Counted from the stretch's first letter, positions 10,006 through 18,528 are shown. The stretch is DNA of 64,000 bases from Undibacterium cyanobacteriorum (GCF_031326225.1 NZ_CP133720.1:1426001-1490000); one strand, 5' to 3'. Translations and numbers: made by a program. The notes: generated by a model not told the origin, from the sequence alone.

Positions 10006-10163
10006 GGTCTGTATATTCGCAATAAAGGGCGCTCATTAGAGCGCGTGTGGCAGCGATTATACGTAATTATTTATCGAACATGCAAAGCCCTTGATTTGTT
10101 TGAATTTTCCTCGAAATCTGTTTGAGATGAATAAGTTGTTAAGTATTTCGAAAGCTTGCTCAC

Positions 10164-11084
10164 CTAGGTGACTGTCACCGCCGCGCCACGGACTGCAATC
10201 GGCTCGATGCGAGCCGCACTGATTTGAATATTATTTTGTAAGTTGTCGATGGAGGCTCCTGCGCGATAGCTGAATTTAACATCAATCACATCGCCAGCTT
10301 GCACGTCAAAAGGACGTGCCAAGGGGAGAGCCATGTAGTGATTCAACCAATCGATGGTGCTGTTGTCATGGCATATCGCCAAAATGTTTTTGGTGATGAA
10401 ACGCAAAGCCGATAGTCGTCCTGATTGTTCGATCACCAATTGTCCTTCCCAGCGTATCAGCTGATCGGTTGTCTCCATGAAATCGATGATTTTGTACAAT
10501 GCCGGTTGACCTAATTCGAAGGTGTCGGTCGAAAAGCTCCCCGGCAGTTGAAATTGAATGATAGGCGCTTGGTAGCCCCAGAAGTCATAGCGTTGCTGCA
10601 ATGGCTGTACGGCCATGACCACGGCTTCTGGAATGAAGATTGGCATCTGGCCAGGGAATTTTTCTTGGTAGCGACGTTTGAAGTTTTCGATTACTTCAAC
10701 TTGTTTTTCTCTTAGCATGGCGACATGAATCATCTCGCAAATGACGAAATCAACGGGCTCTGGTGGTAGGTATTCGAAGGCATCAGCATGGATCACTTCA
10801 ACACGTTCGCCGCCTGGGTTCATGCTCAAAAGACGGCGCGCTTCGGCCACCATATCGGGATTGAATTCCACACAATAAACTTTAGCAGCTGCCTGTGCCG
10901 CAAACCATGAGAGCACCCCCGTACCGCCACCGAGTTCGAGCACTTTGGCACCTTCAAACACCCGATACTGGATCGCTGCTTTGAAGTTATCCATGCGGTT
11001 GGCATCCATCAGCATATTGTGATGGTATTGCAGGGGAATAAACTGACCTAGGTAGCAGCTTTCGGCTTCGCGTTCGATCAACAT
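10164..11084 (-). CDS. SAM-dependent methyltransferase, PRMT-like
   Basis: Class I methyltransferase of 306 residues. Motif I is VLELGGGTG (residues 48-56), followed by the acidic end of strand 2 in CVEFNPD and by VICEMIHVAML, which resembles the double-E loop of protein arginine methyltransferases. The N-terminal H-N-M-L-M-D-x-x-R pattern and a beta-barrel-like C-terminal half also fit the PRMT fold. Bacterial proteins of this type have uncertain substrates, so protein arginine methylation is only a suggestion. It is in the same direction as DUF4124 but 158 bases away, so co-transcription is unclear. Confidence 0.82.
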   Translation of the reverse strand: MLIEREAESCYLGQFIPLQYHHNMLMDANRMDNFKAAIQYRVFEGAKVLELGGGTGVLSWFAAQAAAKVYCVEFNPDMVAEARRLLSMNPGGERVEVIHADAFEYLPPEPVDFVICEMIHVAMLREKQVEVIENFKRRYQEKFPGQMPIFIPEAVVMAVQPLQQRYDFWGYQAPIIQFQLPGSFSTDTFELGQPALYKIIDFMETTDQLIRWEGQLVIEQSGRLSALRFITKNILAICHDNSTIDWLNHYMALPLARPFDVQAGDVIDVKFSYRAGASIDNLQNNIQISAARIEPIAVRGAAVTVT

Positions 11085-11257
11085 AGTGGCGTCCTTTCAA
11101 AGTGGCGCGCACGTTGTGCTGTTGATGAGCGAAGAACGAGCGCAGAGGTGCTGATTATGCGCTGGCTCGTTTATGGTCGAATCGAAGAAATGCTTTGGTT
11201 TTTGGGTCTTATTTGTGAAGTGCAATGGGACGAGGTAAAACGCTCGGCGATTTGTCT

Positions 11258-11872
11258 CTATGCAGGGGAGTTTGAGTCGCTGTTATGGTAACTCGTTTGA
11301 TAAGCTAAGTGCCAACTCAAGTAGCTGACCCAAGTCAGAACCACCACAATGCTTAATCGCTGCACTAAACCTCGTTGCTGTAGTAACGCATGTAAACAAA
11401 ACACCGGGACAATGAGCCATGGCCATAATTTTAAGAATTTGGAGTGCATGTTCATCTGTTGCAGAACTACCGTCGTTTTCGAGGCAGCGATCAGAAATGG
11501 AATCACAGCAAGCATCACAAAGAACGCATGGATGACGGTCCAAGGACTTTGAAAATTCTGTTGAAAATCTGCGGGGACAGCGGCCCCTGCAAGCATTAGC
11601 CCCAGGACAATTGTCCAATTGGCAGCGCTATCCGAATAGCCCCGACTTTGGAGCTCAGAGCGGAAACCTAAACCAGCACAACAGACTAAAAGACCTGTGC
11701 CCAGAAAACAGACAATGTTCATTGCAAGCGCGTTGCTTGCGCCAAACGCACCGAGTCGACTTACCGCATTATAGAGATGTGAATATCCTGGCTCTAAGGC
11801 GGCAAAGATCGCGAGACTGACAATCCACCAAGGCAAACTTAACGTGCCAAATTTGAGAAGATTTTTCCGCAT
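11258..11872 (-). CDS. DUF998 family membrane protein
   Basis: Integral membrane protein of 204 residues with about six hydrophobic segments and little soluble sequence. The N-terminal half has the DUF998 feel (EPGYSHLYNAVSRLGAFG, where the S-x-L-G motif after the first helix is typical). The start at 11872 is chosen because GGAGG sits 4 bases upstream; an in-frame codon at 11908 would add a polar extension without benefit. Function unknown. Nothing around it suggests a pathway. Confidence 0.78.
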   Translation of the reverse strand: MRKNLLKFGTLSLPWWIVSLAIFAALEPGYSHLYNAVSRLGAFGASNALAMNIVCFLGTGLLVCCAGLGFRSELQSRGYSDSAANWTIVLGLMLAGAAVPADFQQNFQSPWTVIHAFFVMLAVIPFLIAASKTTVVLQQMNMHSKFLKLWPWLIVPVFCLHALLQQRGLVQRLSIVVVLTWVSYLSWHLAYQTSYHNSDSNSPA

Positions 11873-12101
11873 TGCGCCTCCAGTCTTAAGTTGGGAAGTG
11901 ATTTTCAAACACTTACATATTGCGCATTGTAGTATGAAAGACTAGTGTTTTTAGAACTTTTTTTCAGTGTCGGAGGTGGGGCGTATAGTGTTTGTGTTAT
12001 CACAAAAAAAGGGAATTTTGTTGTCAGATTGAGAGGCTGACATCGATGTCGACTCTTTAGTCTGATGCCGAGTCAATGTCAGTCTTATTCTTAATCTTTC
12101 T

Positions 12102-12509
12102 TTAGGCAAGACCTTCAACATATTGTTTGAAATTATCGAGGATCGCTTGCCAGCCCTGTTTTTGAAATTCTAAAGGGTACTCATTTTCAGGATCAAAGCT
12201 CACCGTGACTTTGACTGCGTCGGCATGCTCGGCAAATTCGATCTCTGCGGTGCGATCACCGAACTGATAGCTGATGTAACGCAACGGCTCAATTTTTGTG
12301 TATGTGCCCGCAAAATCAAATCCCATACTGCCGTCTTTGGCTTCCATGCGTGAGGAGAATAAGCCACCTTCACGCAAGTCGACCGTGGCATGAGGTGCGT
12401 GCCAATCAGGTGAGGCAAAATTCCATTGGGTGATGTCGGACGCGGTGGTGTAACGATCCCACACGGATTGGAGGGGCGCTTTTACGGAAGTTTCGACGGT
12501 AATTTTCAT
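12102..12509 (-). CDS. SRPBCC / AHSA1-family protein
   Basis: START-like protein of 135 residues beginning with the usual MKITVETSVKAPLQSVWDRYT. The START/AHSA1 fold is shown by the DITQWNFASPDWHAP stretch, GGLFSSRME, and the C-terminal helix GWQAILDNFKQYVEG. Full family length. Such proteins bind hydrophobic ligands in a helix-grip pocket; ligand and role are unknown. Cytoplasmic. It lies upstream of, and in line with, the small genes on the minus strand and is separated from the next one by a terminator. Confidence 0.88.
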   Translation of the reverse strand: MKITVETSVKAPLQSVWDRYTTASDITQWNFASPDWHAPHATVDLREGGLFSSRMEAKDGSMGFDFAGTYTKIEPLRYISYQFGDRTAEIEFAEHADAVKVTVSFDPENEYPLEFQKQGWQAILDNFKQYVEGLA

Positions 12510-12610
12510 AGAATTTTCTAAAGAGTTGATTGGAACTGATTCGCGTTAAGCGGGACAGCATATCCCGAAAACTCAGTAGTTGCAAAGTCGGATTGGATGA
12601 ATTCGAATAT

Positions 12611-12649
12611 AAAACAAAAGCACTCACCAGTATCGCTGGATGAGTGCTT
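12611..12649 (-). terminator. Terminator after the RTX/DUF4214 gene
   Basis: On the minus strand AAGCACTCATCCAG pairs with CTGGTGAGTGCTT around a five-base loop and is followed by TTGTTTTAT. It lies 30 bases beyond the stop of the DUF4214 gene. Confidence 0.82.
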
Positions 12650-12678
12650 CTCAAAACAAAGCGCGTTAATTTTGGGTA

Positions 12679-13794
12679 TTACAAAACCACATCTGCCGCG
12701 CTGATACCAATCAATGCAATCGCATTCGCTGTATTTGTCGGCGTGACTGCCGCGGCGATTTCCATACCGTGAAGGATGTTATCGTTCGGGCTGATATAGC
12801 CCAGACCGAGATCGACCGAGAAGGTTTTTGCGACGGTAATTTTATTGTCGAGCAAATCCGCCACCCATCCAAATTCAGCATGGCCTTTGAAGCTGTGTGC
12901 AGCATACAGAATGTCGATGACTAGTGAACTCTTGGTCGCTTTACCCAACGCGAGTTGATCGGTCCAATACGCCAAACCTTCTGCGTCGGCTCCATCAACC
13001 CTGCCCAATACATTGCGGTAGACGAGGTTCACGAAATCCGCATTGGTCAGTTGTGGGGTGTAGCCAGTGAGGTCAGGGAAGGCGAGTCCAGCATAGTAGA
13101 AGGAATCAGCGATGTTGTAGATCGTCTTGCCTGCTTTCATTTCGCTGATCCAATAGGCCATGCCATCCGCATCTGGAACGCGCTTGAAGAAGGCGACGTA
13201 AAGTTCGATCACGTTCTGCACACTTGCGGCCGGCGCGCTCGCTGCGATGCCTTTGACCGTTAAGTTGACGGTCATGTCTCCGAATTTCAAACTCTCGGAA
13301 TTAGTCACAGTATCGGTGCCATCGGTGCCAGTTTTTGCCTTGACTGTAGTGGTGCTGCCAACGCGTTTGACCGTGTAATTCGAGAGTTTGCTGGCGTAAG
13401 AGATGACATCATAGCCTGCACCACCGTCGATGGTATCGGCGCCTGCATTTCCGGTAATTGAGTCGTCACCTGCTAGCCCGCTGATCAGATCATCACCAGT
13501 GTTACCGATCAGATTATCGGCGGTGGCGACACCGACCTGAAGATTAACGGTATCTCGATTATTATTGAAAACTAATTTTTCCATGTTGTACAAAGTCGCA
13601 TGGAAAGAACTACTGGCACCAGAAATGGTATCTATTTGTATTCCGCCATCGCTCAGTGCCATGACCGTATATTCGGAACGCGTTGAGGTCCCTAGATTCA
13701 AAGTATCCACCCCAGCGAGGCCATTCACTACATAGGTGCCACCGCTGACGACGGTCCAGGTGTCATTGTTTGCTGTTCCATTTACGGTAGGCAT
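12679..13794 (-). CDS. RTX-repeat, DUF4214 domain-containing protein
   Basis: Protein of 371 residues. Residues 95-128 hold Gly/Asp-rich nonapeptide repeats (GNTGDDLISGLAGDD, GNAGADTIDGG) that form a calcium-binding beta-roll. DUF4214 follows from about residue 197 (NVIELYVAFFKRVPDADGMAYW, then the second half at YRNVLGRVDGADAEGLAYW). There is no N-terminal signal peptide, which fits type I secretion through a C-terminal signal. No HlyB/HlyD/TolC genes are in the window. The start at 13794 follows AGGGGAA with good spacing; the frame opens earlier at 13833. Likely a secreted or surface protein; target unknown. Confidence 0.87.
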   Translation of the reverse strand: MPTVNGTANNDTWTVVSGGTYVVNGLAGVDTLNLGTSTRSEYTVMALSDGGIQIDTISGASSSFHATLYNMEKLVFNNNRDTVNLQVGVATADNLIGNTGDDLISGLAGDDSITGNAGADTIDGGAGYDVISYASKLSNYTVKRVGSTTTVKAKTGTDGTDTVTNSESLKFGDMTVNLTVKGIAASAPAASVQNVIELYVAFFKRVPDADGMAYWISEMKAGKTIYNIADSFYYAGLAFPDLTGYTPQLTNADFVNLVYRNVLGRVDGADAEGLAYWTDQLALGKATKSSLVIDILYAAHSFKGHAEFGWVADLLDNKITVAKTFSVDLGLGYISPNDNILHGMEIAAAVTPTNTANAIALIGISAADVVL

Positions 13795-13952
13795 TTTGTT
13801 CCCCTTTTTAGTCTTCGTGTTTGAATTGTTCAAGACACGATGTGTAATGATTTCAAAACTTTGTTATTACTGCTTGTACTGACTTTGATTCTTTAGACTG
13901 GTGAATTTCTATTGTTTTTATGTTGGCCGTGTCAATTTACTATTCTGTTATT

Positions 13953-14849
13953 TCATTGCTTGAGTTGAATTTCTAAAGCCGAATCAACCGCAAGATATTT
14001 GAACTCAGTGGCATTTAGAAAATCAATGGCCTTATCTTCTAGCAACATGGCGATCGTACTGTAACTCCCAGCGATCAAACTATTGGGGCCCACTACGCTT
14101 ACCGACGCCCAATAACGAACAGGCATGCCACTCTTGGGATTCAAGATATGGCAGTAATGTTGTCCATCAAGCTCAAAATATTTTTCGTAGTCACCGCTGG
14201 TCGCAAGACCACCTTGCTGCAATGGGATACTCGCAATCAATTCACCCTTTTTACGTGGATGTTGTATCCCGATATTCCAAGAACTTCCATCTAACTTAGG
14301 ACCAAGAAAATGAATATCGCCCCCTAGATTGACATAGCCATGCTGTAGTCCATGCGCCTGTAAAACCATGGCAGCCCGATCCGCTGCATATTCTTTGCCG
14401 AAACCGCCAAAGTCGATTTCCATTCCTCTTTGTGGGAGAAAAATATTTTGCTGTTCTCTTTCACAACTTGCCCAACTTATCCGACTGCATAGTTCTTCCA
14501 ATTGCTCGCGCTTTGGCACGATAGCTTGTTTGAAATCCCATGCTTGGCGCAAGATACCCGCTGTGATATCGAATAAGCCGTCGCTTAAATCAAACAGTTG
14601 TTCGGCAAATTGCAATAGATTCCAAGTTTCATCATCGCACTCGACGGCAAACTGGCCAGCTGCAGCATTGATACGACTCACGATACTGTCGGCGCGATAA
14701 CGAGAATATTTCGATTCTATCCGTAGTACTTCTTCGATCGCCGCTTGCGTGGCGCTTGCAAGCTCTGGTCGATCTTGAGTACTCGCAATCACGATTTCGC
14801 AGGCGGATCCCATGGCCTTAAATGGAAACCCGTGAATCTCCTTTTGCAT
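13953..14849 (-). CDS. apbE: FAD:protein FMN transferase (ApbE family)
   Basis: Enzyme of 298 residues that attaches FMN from FAD to Ser/Thr of target proteins, needing magnesium. Family marks are AMGSACEI at the N-terminus, NLGGDIHFLG, SGDYEKYFELDGQHYCHILNPKSGMP (quoted here as successive pieces: SGDYEKYFE, CHILNPKSGMP), and a Ser/Thr-rich C-terminal nucleotide region. No signal peptide is present and an in-frame TAG lies 36 bases upstream of the ATG, so none is hidden; most ApbE proteins are exported. It is the last gene of the operon DUF4266-DUF3570-apbE, 68 bases after DUF3570, which carries an acceptor-like motif. Confidence 0.92.
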   Translation of the reverse strand: MQKEIHGFPFKAMGSACEIVIASTQDRPELASATQAAIEEVLRIESKYSRYRADSIVSRINAAAGQFAVECDDETWNLLQFAEQLFDLSDGLFDITAGILRQAWDFKQAIVPKREQLEELCSRISWASCEREQQNIFLPQRGMEIDFGGFGKEYAADRAAMVLQAHGLQHGYVNLGGDIHFLGPKLDGSSWNIGIQHPRKKGELIASIPLQQGGLATSGDYEKYFELDGQHYCHILNPKSGMPVRYWASVSVVGPNSLIAGSYSTIAMLLEDKAIDFLNATEFKYLAVDSALEIQLKQ

Positions 14850-14917
14850 GCGTCCCTTAATATTCTTGTTAGCGTTGAATCGGTAAGACTATTTTTTCGA
14901 TTGGTGGTTGCTGCAAC

Positions 14918-16027
14918 TCAAAAGGCACGTGATAAACCTATTTGATAACTGCGCGCTTGAAACGGCAGAAGTCCTTTACTGCCGTCACCGAATAAGCGCC
15001 AATCGCCGCGTTGCTCGTATTTTTCGTATTTAAAATCGATTACCCAATCATCACCTAAATTCTTACTCAATTTAATGCCGTAAGTCCTCGCGCCATAAGC
15101 TGAAAGGCGTTGGTCTTCGGAGTAAAACTCAGCACCTTCAGGAGGGTTGGGCGGAAATGGGAAATCGATAGGCCCAGCATCGACATAGAATTTCGCCGCA
15201 CTTTGGCTATAAACGCGCAACATTGGCGTCACACTCCAACCATCACTCAGACTTTGTGCATATTCGAGTCCAAAAGTGTGCGATTTAATTGACCAATCGT
15301 CGCTGTAATAGCGGTAGCTAAAACGGGTACTGGCGTCGAGTTGATCGAGGTGATGGTTCCAACGTGTGGTGAAAGTATTGCTTTGCTTATCTGGGCGTTT
15401 GTCGAACACCTTGTACGGGTCAGACAAGTAACCTGTGGCGCGGCTCATCCCCAAATTGAATTGGATAATATCGACCGGTGTGAGCACTTGAGTGACACCC
15501 ACCAAAAGATCGGTGACATGTTTGCGTTCGTTGCGGGCGACTTTGTTATTCGAGTCAATCGTATCGTTGCTCACACCGATGCCAGCGGTCCAAGTCGTGT
15601 TGCGATCCTCACTGCTGAACGCGGATTGCAAGCTCACACCTTTGGAGATGTAGTCGGATTCTTTTGAGTAATTGAGCCCGAAAGTCGCGCTGCTATTACT
15701 GAAGTAGCGCGTGAATGCAGCATCGCCGGCGTTACGTCGATCATTCATTTTGGTGATCGCTGAATTATGGAAGGCAGGAGAGGCACCGGAAATACCATCG
15801 GTCGTGGCGGTCGCAGTCATCGACCACTCTGGTGAAATGGGAGCAACGAGACCGATCGCAGTGGCTTTTACACGAATCCTATCGGTGCCGGGTTGTTTAT
15901 CAAAATAGTCGAGATATTTGATAGCGAGCGATCCTCGCTCGGGAGGATCTTCGGCGTGGCAAACTGGCGCACTGAGTAATGCTGCCGTTGCTAAAAGAAG
16001 TTTTGCGTGAGATGCAGGTTTTGTCAT
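14918..16027 (-). CDS. DUF3570 outer-membrane protein with FMN-acceptor-like motif
   Basis: Exported protein of 369 residues with a signal peptide cleaved near CHA (residue 25). Alternating polar/hydrophobic strands throughout and a C-terminal aromatic end (YQIGLSRAF) indicate an outer-membrane beta-barrel. Residues 77-83 read D-G-I-S-G-A-S, matching the D-x-x-S-G-A-T/S motif in which ApbE enzymes place FMN on the last Ser/Thr (known from NqrC and RnfG, where it is SGAT). With apbE 68 bases downstream this suggests the protein is flavinylated at Ser83. DUF4266 lies 57 bases upstream. Family assignment is firm; flavinylation is inference. Confidence 0.88.
   Translation of the reverse strand: MTKPASHAKLLLATAALLSAPVCHAEDPPERGSLAIKYLDYFDKQPGTDRIRVKATAIGLVAPISPEWSMTATATTDGISGASPAFHNSAITKMNDRRNAGDAAFTRYFSNSSATFGLNYSKESDYISKGVSLQSAFSSEDRNTTWTAGIGVSNDTIDSNNKVARNERKHVTDLLVGVTQVLTPVDIIQFNLGMSRATGYLSDPYKVFDKRPDKQSNTFTTRWNHHLDQLDASTRFSYRYYSDDWSIKSHTFGLEYAQSLSDGWSVTPMLRVYSQSAAKFYVDAGPIDFPFPPNPPEGAEFYSEDQRLSAYGARTYGIKLSKNLGDDWVIDFKYEKYEQRGDWRLFGDGSKGLLPFQARSYQIGLSRAF
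15779..15799 (-). other. Candidate FMN-attachment motif DGISGAS in DUF3570
   Basis: Codons for Asp77-Gly-Ile-Ser80-Gly-Ala-Ser83 of the DUF3570 protein. The spacing Asp-x-x-Ser-Gly-Ala-Ser/Thr equals the flavinylation motif of ApbE substrates. The acceptor position is Ser rather than the common Thr. Modification has not been shown; this rests on motif match and gene context. Confidence 0.5.
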
Positions 16028-16084
16028 GATGGATGCGGGAAAATTTGGAGGTTTTGAAGTGGCGTCTCAACCTGTCTGTTGAGC

Positions 16085-16336
16085 TTAATTGCAGCCACAG
16101 CCGCCGCCGCCAACACCAGTACCACCCGTTGAGGCTTCTTTGCTGAAATAGGTGTGATCAACAAAACGTGCGTCAAGCATATCGCGGTCAAAACGCATAT
16201 CTTGGCGCGCGAGTTTGCCTTTTTCCCATGCCTGCACTTGGGTCATTGAACTACAGCCTGCACTGAGGCTCGCTAGACAAGCGATCAGCCCGACAGCGCT
16301 CCATTTCACACTCTTTTTGTGGTTCTTGTTTTGCAT
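16085..16336 (-). CDS. DUF4266 lipoprotein with Gly-Cys tail
   Basis: Small lipoprotein of 83 residues: positive N-terminus, hydrophobic segment, lipobox LSAGC with lipidated Cys28. After a charged helical part (WEKGKLARQDMRFDRDMLDARF) the chain ends in a glycine-rich tail, GGTGVGGGGCGCN, with Cys80 and Cys82. This tail could bind a metal or form a disulfide. It is the first gene of the operon with DUF3570 and apbE. In many bacteria the same trio is joined by a thioredoxin-like gene; none is seen here. Role unknown; probably an outer-membrane-anchored partner of DUF3570. Confidence 0.87.
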   Translation of the reverse strand: MQNKNHKKSVKWSAVGLIACLASLSAGCSSMTQVQAWEKGKLARQDMRFDRDMLDARFVDHTYFSKEASTGGTGVGGGGCGCN

Positions 16337-16558
16337 TGCATCTCCCAGCGATCAATTGGAATAGTTGATCATAATTTGAAAATTGCCAGAGTGGGAGTAA
16401 GTGTGCCATTGTGGTTACAAAGACTTACATGTTCTTGCCACTTGTCTTAGGAATTCAACCGTAAATCGATCTCTACAGTTGGGAATCAAGTCATTAGGGA
16501 GTGAGATGGTATTGAATTTATAATTAAAAATAATATTTAATCTTGATTCAAACACATA
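16337..16558 (-). promoter_or_regulatory. Upstream region of the DUF4266-DUF3570-apbE operon
   Basis: About 220 AT-rich bases between the DUF4266 start and the stop of the membrane-protein gene at 16559. It should hold the operon promoter. No clear -35/-10 pair, operator or riboswitch was recognised; the part at 16500-16555 is very AT-rich. Confidence 0.35.
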
Positions 16559-17209
16559 CTAGATTTGCCAAATTACGAACCCGGTGATCCCGAAAATGGC
16601 AATCAGGAGTAGGGGGAACAGGTGGCGTAAAGGCGGCAGAATCTTCGAAGTCGGGTGGAGGATAGGCCAATCTTCACGTTCGAACGCAAAATGGCGGCGG
16701 GAGAAATCATCGCGATCTTCCATTTCTAGATTCCAGAATAGTCCTGCAGCCACGTAAATGCAGGAGGAGATCATCAAATTACTTGACCAGCGCGGTGTAT
16801 AGAAGCCGTCACGCCACAACAAGTAGCCATCATAAAACCAACTGCTTGAGAAAAAGAGCGCAAACACTGCGAGCCAAGTACGCCACCAAGTCGAGTTGGC
16901 GCTCTCGTTTGATTGATATTGAGCCAGAACGCCAACAGACCATGGCGCACTGAGGAAGGTCAAGAGCGCCATGCCGCCGCCCGTGACCACATCCCATGTG
17001 GGGTCATTGGTGTGGGGACCGGCGCTGCAAAGAAAGATAAACGCAGGAGCAAAGAATGCGAGTTTCCACGGTACCAAGAGGAATCGAATATAGGCTCGAA
17101 GTTCTGGCTTGAGAACGCGCCAATGCGCAAAGAAGAGGCCTAGGCTGATCTTGCTCAGGCCAATCCAGCTCAAAAAGTAAATGCGTTCGAATGGACTCAA
17201 TTGGTACAT
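16559..17209 (-). CDS. Hypothetical multi-pass membrane protein
   Basis: Protein of 216 residues with about five or six hydrophobic segments (LLVPWKLAFFAPAFIFLCSA, GMALLTFLSAPWSVGVLA, WLAVFALFFSSSWFYDGYLL, LMISSCIYVAAGLFWNL, LLLIAIFGITGFVIW) and a soluble loop EDRDDFSRRHFAFEREDW before the last helix. Trp/Phe content is high. No family is recognised. It is on the same strand as the OmpA gene (74 bases downstream of its stop) and upstream of the ApbE operon, but the gap makes co-transcription with the latter doubtful. Confidence 0.72.
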   Translation of the reverse strand: MYQLSPFERIYFLSWIGLSKISLGLFFAHWRVLKPELRAYIRFLLVPWKLAFFAPAFIFLCSAGPHTNDPTWDVVTGGGMALLTFLSAPWSVGVLAQYQSNESANSTWWRTWLAVFALFFSSSWFYDGYLLWRDGFYTPRWSSNLMISSCIYVAAGLFWNLEMEDRDDFSRRHFAFEREDWPILHPTSKILPPLRHLFPLLLIAIFGITGFVIWQI

Positions 17210-17282
17210 GTTTATTTGAAGATGTCGATGGTCGCTTGACGAGAAATCCGCGCGCTATACTCAATCCATCGCAAGTCACCAC

Positions 17283-18317
17283 TCACTGGAGAACGATTTC
17301 AACGCGTCGATTGAGTGCGCGACCTTCCTCGTTGGCGTTGCTGGCAACGGGCGCAAAGTTGGCGAGTCCCTTCGCTAACAGTCGCTGTTTATCAATCCCT
17401 GCCTGGATCAAAGCGTGTACGACGCTTTGGGCTCGCGCTTGGCTCAGTGCGAGATTGTTATCGATGCTGCCGACATTGTCTGTATGGCCTACGATGATGA
17501 GCTTCCATTGCGGCTGGGCTTTGAGTGTGGCGATCATTTCTTGTAGTTGGGCCTGACTTTCTGGCTTTAACTCAGATTTGCCAGTATCAAAGAGAAGACC
17601 ATACAAAGAGGCATGTCCAGTTTTTTGTAAGCTTTGTTTGAGTGCATCAGCATTGACTGTGACTTGCCCTTGAGGTTGTGCTTTTTCTTCGATAATTTGG
17701 AGAAAGCTCGATACCATAGGATCGACTTTTTTTCCTCCGCCAAAAGCAGTGGAATGGTAGATTAAGACGTGTGTTTTGCTTCTTTGTGGATTAGCCGGGA
17801 AAAATCCAACGATCATGCGCCCATCATTATCATCCGGCGCATCGTAATGACTGAAGCCATGGTGGTGACCATCGTCCCATTTAAATTGGCGTTCAAATGG
17901 CTTCGCTTGATTGCGCCATAAACGGTACAAGTGTTCACATTGCTGTTCACAGCTCATTGTTATTTGTAGGCCCGCCGCGAGGAGCGCATCACGATAATTG
18001 CGATGCACTTCGAGTACAGTTTTTCCAACCGGAGAAAGGTAATGAATGCGAGTTTCTTTGCCTTCTACCGTGCGTAAATCAAGGGTTTTGCTCGCGTCTT
18101 GTTTGCTGCTTTTAGCTTGTGGCAAACTTGCTTCAGTCCATTCGGTTTGTGCGTAAGCAGTGATGCGAGAGTCTTGGAATGGCTTGATCAGCGGATGATC
18201 AATCGCGTTTGGAAGACTTTTACTTTGTGCTGAAATATCGGACGCCAGTATTGCATTAAGAGCGCATACAACACCCACTAAATAGAAACGTAGTGAGGAG
18301 AACGAAATAGGCTTCAT
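17283..18317 (-). CDS. OmpA family protein
   Basis: Exported protein of 344 residues with a signal peptide ending near ISA (about residue 30). The C-terminal OmpA/MotB domain (about residues 236-344) shows LYGLLFDTGKSELKP, the peptidoglycan-contact signature GHTDNVGS and NLALSQARAQSV, and the closing NRRVEI. The N-terminal 200 residues are not a beta-barrel; they contain a soluble domain with a CEQQCEH pair and a Lys-Val-Asp-rich part. So it is likely a periplasmic peptidoglycan-anchored protein rather than a porin. Similar two-domain proteins have DUF4892-like N-termini; that label is a suggestion. Confidence 0.87.
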   Translation of the reverse strand: MKPISFSSLRFYLVGVVCALNAILASDISAQSKSLPNAIDHPLIKPFQDSRITAYAQTEWTEASLPQAKSSKQDASKTLDLRTVEGKETRIHYLSPVGKTVLEVHRNYRDALLAAGLQITMSCEQQCEHLYRLWRNQAKPFERQFKWDDGHHHGFSHYDAPDDNDGRMIVGFFPANPQRSKTHVLIYHSTAFGGGKKVDPMVSSFLQIIEEKAQPQGQVTVNADALKQSLQKTGHASLYGLLFDTGKSELKPESQAQLQEMIATLKAQPQWKLIIVGHTDNVGSIDNNLALSQARAQSVVHALIQAGIDKQRLLAKGLANFAPVASNANEEGRALNRRVEIVLQ

Positions 18318-18437
18318 AAGTTCACATTAAAATGAGAAAGCTGCATTGTAAGCGAAGCGCTTTTCGTTTGAATGTGATGGCCGTCAAGATCCCATTTTTG
18401 AGTGTAGGGAGTCATGCGCTGTTGTTTGGTACGGAAT

Positions 18438-18465
18438 GGATGGTCGGTATTTGGTTCGACCATCC
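18438..18465. terminator. Possible hairpin terminator
   Basis: GGATGGTCG and CGACCATCC form a perfect 9-bp stem around a ten-base loop, between the minus-strand EamA gene and the OmpA start. The T tract is weak on both strands, so its use as a terminator is uncertain. Confidence 0.45.
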
Positions 18466-18475
18466 GTATTTAATT

Positions 18476-18505
18476 TTGCTTGATCTTGCTTGATCTTGCT
18501 TGATG
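18476..18505. repeat. Three tandem copies of a decamer
   Basis: TTGCTTGATC is repeated three times (last copy ends in G) just downstream of the EamA transporter stop. Short, perfect repeats like this can change copy number by slippage. No function seen. Confidence 0.7.
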
Positions 18506-18528
18506 TCCTTGACGAATTTTTAGACTGC

